From assembly GCA_944383895.1 (NCBI GenBank), contig CALWRH010000014.1, forward strand, positions 1-50,215: a DNA stretch of 50,215 nt. The letters run 5' to 3'. Every line of letters begins with the position of its first letter. The stretch's first letter is position 1. Source of the stretch: an uncultured Christensenellaceae bacterium (GTDB lineage: Bacteria; Bacillota; Clostridia; Christensenellales; UBA3700). Under the pieces are notes generated by a model, which was not told the origin of the DNA, ran no database searches, and saw only the letters and a program-made list of their open reading frames with translations. Positions 46,280 to 50,215 of the stretch are shown one piece after another. The translations under genes and the position numbers were made by a program.

Positions 46280-47050
46280 TCAAGCCCTGCGGTAAGGATT
46301 GCCTTCCGTCTCGCTCTTATGATAGTTGATTTTGTATTTGTCAAGCACTGCGCCGATTATATCGACAATGCAGCGTTCGCTCGAAAAATGAGTGGTCTCC
46401 ACGATCGCTACTCCCGCATAGCGCGCCTCGAGAGCTACGTTGTGTCTGACCTCTGCGGTAACGAGCGCGTCTATGCCCTCGTCCTGCAAACGGTAAATAA
46501 GATCGCTTTCTCTGCCTCCCGCACCCGTACTCACAGCAACTGTGCGGACTATCTTACCGGGTTCTCCGACGTATCTTACCACGGGATCTCCGAGAACGCG
46601 TGCGACTTTCTCCGCAAACTCCGCAAGGGTTACGGCTTTGTCAAGAATCCCTGTCCTCAGAGCCTCGCCGTATCCCGACGCAACTTTTACGCCGAGCATC
46701 GTTGCCACCGTATCGTTTGTTCCTCCCTCGCAGATATCGACGTTTGTATGCATCGCGATCTGAGCGATATTCTTTTTGATAAGCTCGCTGACTACGGCAT
46801 ATCTCATACGGTCTTTGTCCGAGCAAAGCGTCTTGATCCCGCCGAATATCACGGGGTGATGGCTTATGATAAGATTGCAGTTTTTGTCTTCAGCCTCACT
46901 CACGACCTCGGGGGTAACGTCCGTGCAAAGCATTATTCCCGTCACCTCAGATGATGAATCTCCGATGCAGAATCCGCTGTTGTCAAAGCTCATCTGCATC
47001 TCGAGCGGAGCAAAATCTTCAAGAATTTTCAGTATATCTTTTACCGTCAT
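46280..47050 (-). CDS. Nif3-like dinuclear metal centre protein (YqfO-type)
   Basis: 256 aa. Metal-binding residues of the family visible: ISHHPVIFGGIK near 62-73, HTNVDICEGGTND near 101-113 and a C-terminal THFSSE. B. subtilis YqfO has an extra central domain; this one is the shorter form. Activity (GTP cyclohydrolase I type-2-like) is not firmly established. AGGAAAA precedes the ATG. Sits between rpoD and the zinc ribbon gene, a common Firmicute order. Confidence 0.92.
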   Translation of the reverse strand: MTVKDILKILEDFAPLEMQMSFDNSGFCIGDSSSEVTGIMLCTDVTPEVVSEAEDKNCNLIISHHPVIFGGIKTLCSDKDRMRYAVVSELIKKNIAQIAMHTNVDICEGGTNDTVATMLGVKVASGYGEALRTGILDKAVTLAEFAEKVARVLGDPVVRYVGEPGKIVRTVAVSTGAGGRESDLIYRLQDEGIDALVTAEVRHNVALEARYAGVAIVETTHFSSERCIVDIIGAVLDKYKINYHKSETEGNPYRRA

Positions 47051-47086
47051 AATTTTCCTGCCCGTGTAGATTATAAAGCAATTGAT

Positions 47087-48166
47087 TTACTTGCCGATAT
47101 AATCTTTGAGTTTCTTTGTACGGTTGGGATGACGCAGTTTTCTCAGCGCCTTCGCCTCTATCTGTCTGATTCTTTCACGGGTTACGTTGAACTCTTTGCC
47201 CACCTCTTCGAGAGTCTTGGGTCTGCCGTCGCGAAGACCGTATCTCATCAAAAGAACTTCGTTCTCGCGCGGGGTAAGAGTATCGAGCACCTGTAAAAGC
47301 TGTTCTCTCAGCATCTTCGCCTCTGCCTTCTCTGCAGGAGATGCCGCCGTGTTGTCCTCTATGAAATCTCCGAGATGGCTGTCCTCTTCTTCGCCGATAG
47401 GAGTCTCGAGCGAAACGGGATCCTGCGCTATCTTCTGGATCTCTATGACTTTTTCTTCGGGGATATTCATTTCTTTTGCAATTTCGGCAGGCGTCGGTTC
47501 TCTGCCGAGAGTTTGCATAAGCTGACGGGTTACTCTGCCCGTCTTATTTATTGTTTCCACCATGTGAACGGGAATACGGATCGTCCTCGCCTGATCTGCG
47601 ATCGCTCTCGTAATGGATTGTCTTATCCACCACGTCGCGTACGTCGAAAATTTGAATCCCTTCTTATAATCGAATTTCTCGACAGCCTTCATAAGACCGA
47701 GATTGCCTTCCTGGATAAGATCGAGGAACTGCATGCCTCTGCCGACGTACCTCTTTGCGATAGATACGACAAGCCTCAGGTTTGCCTCGCTTAATCTGTC
47801 TTTTGCAGCCTGATCGCCCTTTGCCATTTTCTCCGCAAGCACGATCTCTTCTTCTGACGTAAGAAGAGGAACTTGTCCGATGTCCTTCAGATACATCTTT
47901 ACGGAGTCGTCCGTCGTGCCTTCGAGAGAATCGAGCGACATCTTTTCTTCAAGCGTCGTCTCTTCTATCGTTATGCCCTTGGACTCGATCTCGGTAAAGA
48001 CGTTTTCCATCTCCTGAACGTCGAGGTCGAAACGGGTCAACTTTTCGTTGATCTCGTCTTCGTTCAGCTTTCCGTCTTTGGCGGAAGCTATGAGTTTTGC
48101 GACTTCCTGCGCGATTTTCTCCTCTCTCGCAGTTCTCTTGTCGCTTTCTTTCTTTTCGTTGTCCAT
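47087..48166 (-). CDS. rpoD: RNA polymerase primary sigma factor (sigma-A/RpoD)
   Basis: 359 aa, short sigma-70 lacking the long non-conserved region, as in Firmicutes. Region 1.2 [14 protein letters not shown], region 2 with [41 protein letters not shown], region 3 and region 4 with [29 protein letters not shown]. Consistent with the TTGACA/TATAAT promoters found in the window. Ribosome binding site GGAGG. Follows dnaG by 13 bases. Confidence 0.98.
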   Translation of the reverse strand: MDNEKKESDKRTAREEKIAQEVAKLIASAKDGKLNEDEINEKLTRFDLDVQEMENVFTEIESKGITIEETTLEEKMSLDSLEGTTDDSVKMYLKDIGQVPLLTSEEEIVLAEKMAKGDQAAKDRLSEANLRLVVSIAKRYVGRGMQFLDLIQEGNLGLMKAVEKFDYKKGFKFSTYATWWIRQSITRAIADQARTIRIPVHMVETINKTGRVTRQLMQTLGREPTPAEIAKEMNIPEEKVIEIQKIAQDPVSLETPIGEEEDSHLGDFIEDNTAASPAEKAEAKMLREQLLQVLDTLTPRENEVLLMRYGLRDGRPKTLEEVGKEFNVTRERIRQIEAKALRKLRHPNRTKKLKDYIGK

Positions 48167-48179
48167 ATTTCCTCCGACT

Positions 48180-49928
48180 TTATTTTTTCTTTTGGTTGTT
48201 GCTCATCTGAGCGAGTATTTGCGTTTTTTCGTCTTCCGATCCGCTTTCGGTATAAGCCTTGAGAAGGGATTTGCGCTGTTTTTTCACAAACTCGTTCTCG
48301 AGTGCCCTCACGCAGTCGAAAAAGTATGTTTTGGCGACTTTCTCGTTGACTATCCTGCCCGTCGCTATTACTTCTGCCGCCTCGGGATATTGTTTCTCGA
48401 GCGATATGAGATCGTCGACCGACAATTCCGAGTCGCTGTTCTGCCTGTAATAATCGTAAAGCTTTTTATGTTCGTCATCCTCGCAGTATAAGGACAGATC
48501 TTTATCGAATCTCAGATCTTCCACTCCGCCGAAAAGCGCGTACAGCACAAAACGCATCGCCTTGTAATATTTGCCGTCTTTTCTTTTAGGCTTTTCGGTA
48601 AGCAGAGTCGGCGCGCCTTCTTCAGAGAATTCAGACTCCTGCATAAGCTGTCTTCTCACCGTATCGTTTCCGAGTCCGCTGAGCTTGGATACTATCGGTA
48701 TATACGCGTCTATCTGCGCGGGAGAAGGCAAAGTTTTAAGTATCTTTACCGCCTCGACTACATACTTGCCCTGCTCTTCTGCAACCTTCATATCGTAGCC
48801 TTTTGCAAGCGTGCGCAGTTTATACTCAAACAGCGGCAAAGCCTTGGCAAGTTGTGCAGAAAAGTTTTCTACGCCGCGCTCCTTGACGTATTCGTCAGGA
48901 TCGAGATTGTCAGGCAACGACACGACTTTTACGTTAAGACCTGCACCGTAGAATATATCGAGGCTCCTCAGAGTAGCGGCTTGTCCCGCGGTATCGCCGT
49001 CGTAACAAACGTATACGGTGTCGCTGTAACGCTTGACTATCTCCGCCTGTTTCACGTTGAGCGCGGTGCCCATAGAGGCGACTACGTTCTGTATTCCCGC
49101 CTGATACAGAGAGATGACGTCCATGTATCCCTCTACCATGATAACGCTGTTCACCGCGTTCTTGAGCTTGTATTTCTTGAGAGTGTCCTGTCCGAAAACT
49201 TCGCACTTCTTGTTGAAGATCAACGTGTCGTTGGTATTGCGGTACTTCATCTGTTTTTCAGAGGTAAGCACGCGCCCGCCGAACGCGATAACTCTTTTCA
49301 TACCGTCTATGATAGGCACTATGAGCCTGCCTGCCATTACGTCGTAGACTTTGCCTTCTTTTTGCGCGCACGCGCCCGCCTCGATCATTTCGAGCTCGTT
49401 GAATCCCTTTTCTTTGAGAAACGCGGGCAATTTGTTGTAATCGGGCGAATATCCGAGTCCGAACGTAACCGCAGTAGACTTGGAAATACCTCTCTTTTCG
49501 AGATAATCTCTCGCGATCTTTCCGCCGTCCGAGACAAGGCAATCGTAATAAAACCTCGCCGCCGTCTTCATGAGATCGTAAAGCCTTTCCTTCTTTTTAT
49601 GCGTATTCTCGCCGTGACGCTTGGACTTGAACTCGGGCATCGGCAGACCTACTTTCTGCGAAAGAAGTTTGCACGCGCTCATAAAATCAATATTCTCGAT
49701 ATCCATAACGAACTTTATTACGTCTCCGCCGACGTGGCAACCGAAACAATAATACGCTTGTCTTTGCTCGTCTACCGAGAAAGACGGCGTTTTTTCGTGA
49801 TGAAAAGGACAGCAAGCCCAATACCTGCCGCCTTTGCTCGTCAACGGAACGTATCCCGCAACGACATCTACGATATTCGCTTTGGATTTGAGAGTGTCCA
49901 ACCACTCGTTAAAGGTCTGTTCTTTCAT
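48180..49928 (-). CDS. dnaG: DNA primase
   Basis: 582 aa. CHC2 zinc-binding domain: Cys40, His43, Cys61, Cys64 ([11 protein letters not shown] ... [12 protein letters not shown]). TOPRIM core with [15 protein letters not shown] and [13 protein letters not shown]-terminal helical domain presumably binds DnaB helicase. Upstream of rpoD as in the macromolecular-synthesis operon (rpsU is not here). No convincing ribosome binding site beyond AGAAG; promoter not identified within the ~100 AT-rich bases upstream. Confidence 0.97.
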   Translation of the reverse strand: MKEQTFNEWLDTLKSKANIVDVVAGYVPLTSKGGRYWACCPFHHEKTPSFSVDEQRQAYYCFGCHVGGDVIKFVMDIENIDFMSACKLLSQKVGLPMPEFKSKRHGENTHKKKERLYDLMKTAARFYYDCLVSDGGKIARDYLEKRGISKSTAVTFGLGYSPDYNKLPAFLKEKGFNELEMIEAGACAQKEGKVYDVMAGRLIVPIIDGMKRVIAFGGRVLTSEKQMKYRNTNDTLIFNKKCEVFGQDTLKKYKLKNAVNSVIMVEGYMDVISLYQAGIQNVVASMGTALNVKQAEIVKRYSDTVYVCYDGDTAGQAATLRSLDIFYGAGLNVKVVSLPDNLDPDEYVKERGVENFSAQLAKALPLFEYKLRTLAKGYDMKVAEEQGKYVVEAVKILKTLPSPAQIDAYIPIVSKLSGLGNDTVRRQLMQESEFSEEGAPTLLTEKPKRKDGKYYKAMRFVLYALFGGVEDLRFDKDLSLYCEDDEHKKLYDYYRQNSDSELSVDDLISLEKQYPEAAEVIATGRIVNEKVAKTYFFDCVRALENEFVKKQRKSLLKAYTESGSEDEKTQILAQMSNNQKKK

Positions 49929-50063
49929 GCTTCTAATAACTAAATACGAAGTTTTTTTGCGTTTTCCTTAATATAAATAAAATATTTTTACCAGATTTTG
50001 CAAAATTATACAAAACGGCGTCGATTTTTCGCGATACAGTCTGATATTTACTACTAAATAACA

Positions 50064-50180
50064 TTAAAATGCCCCGATTTGTAAAGCTCACCTTACGAGC
50101 GACAGAATAGTGAGCCGCGCGAACGTCACCAATTCAGTCTATCCTGTACAAAGGCACAAATGCGGCGCGGCAAAGACGAG
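50064..50180. other. Inverted-repeat-rich, GC-rich intergenic element upstream of dnaG
   Basis: No gene found. Contains GCTCAC/GTGAGC (50078-50083 with 50106-50111 approximately), and GCGCGG-type arms: CCGCGCG near 50112-50118 and CGGCGCGG near 50163-50170. Much more GC-rich than the adjacent AT-rich bases, and ends at a strong terminator. It could be a structured RNA or a dispersed REP-type repeat. Confidence 0.4.
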
Positions 50181-50184
50181 GCGT

Positions 50185-50215
50185 AAAAAACAGACGAGGA
50201 AACTCGTCTGTTTTT
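50185..50215. terminator. Strong (bidirectional) terminator at the window edge
   Basis: CAGACGAG, GAAA loop, CTCGTCTG (8 perfect bp) flanked by A and T runs on both sides. It would end a transcript of the 50064-50180 element (plus) or of an upstream minus-strand gene beyond the window. Confidence 0.85.

Overview
The window looks like chromosome of a Clostridia-type Firmicute of moderate GC. Evidence: Gram-positive gene neighbourhoods (ytxC-thrS, dnaG-rpoD-nif3-zinc ribbon, nadD/yqeK-rsfS), a T-box and a lysine riboswitch, strong AGGAGG-type ribosome binding sites, and a BclA-like collagen-repeat protein together with a YtxC homologue, which suggest a spore former. Lineage below class level cannot be fixed from the sequence; an uncultured gut Clostridia is my guess. 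Almost all genes lie on the minus strand, so the whole window probably belongs to one replichore.

Layout. 1-5.3 kb: the start of a GPH-type sugar symporter, an orphan MazF/EndoA toxin, and an operon ygiQ-recX-nnr whose promoter predicts a leaderless mRNA. 5.4-15.0 kb: purine operon purE-C-M-N-H-D-L, without purF, purB or purK. 15.04-15.65 kb: gene-free region carrying four DnaA-box-like 9-mers. 15.7-18.3 kb: gdhA and a divergent WYL regulator. 18.4-21.4 kb: thrS behind a T-box, and ytxC. 21.5-26.3 kb: cell-surface block: a DUF4838 lipoprotein, a collagen-like exosporium-type protein, a small membrane protein and an MscS channel. 26.5-29.4 kb: tRNA-Leu(GAG) followed by an AT-rich stretch with a BspA/InlB-like surface lipoprotein, possibly acquired. 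29.7-31.4 kb: asnS and, upstream, a probable 6S RNA with its own promoter and terminator. 31.5-35.9 kb: a run with a NadD-YqeK fusion, rsfS, an unknown small protein, pyrimidine-nucleoside phosphorylase, deoC and an Imm5-like protein. 35.9-41.8 kb: a membrane protein (+) and a tightly overlapping five-gene minus-strand operon (YesL-like membrane protein, methyltransferase, hslO, helical-repeat protein, HD phosphohydrolase). 41.9-45.0 kb: lysine riboswitch with asd-dapA-dapB. 45.0-49.9 kb: dnaG-rpoD-nif3-zinc ribbon-membrane protein. The final ~150 bases hold an unexplained inverted-repeat-rich element and a terminator.

How they work together. Most of the window is housekeeping: purine synthesis, lysine/diaminopimelate synthesis with lysine feedback, aminoacyl-tRNA synthesis with T-box control, nucleoside salvage, and the replication-transcription operon. 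The accessory interest lies in the surface-protein block, the tRNA-linked AT-rich stretch, the DnaA-box cluster, the probable 6S RNA, two predicted leaderless operons and the element upstream of dnaG. I found no CRISPR array, prophage, transposase or complete defence system.
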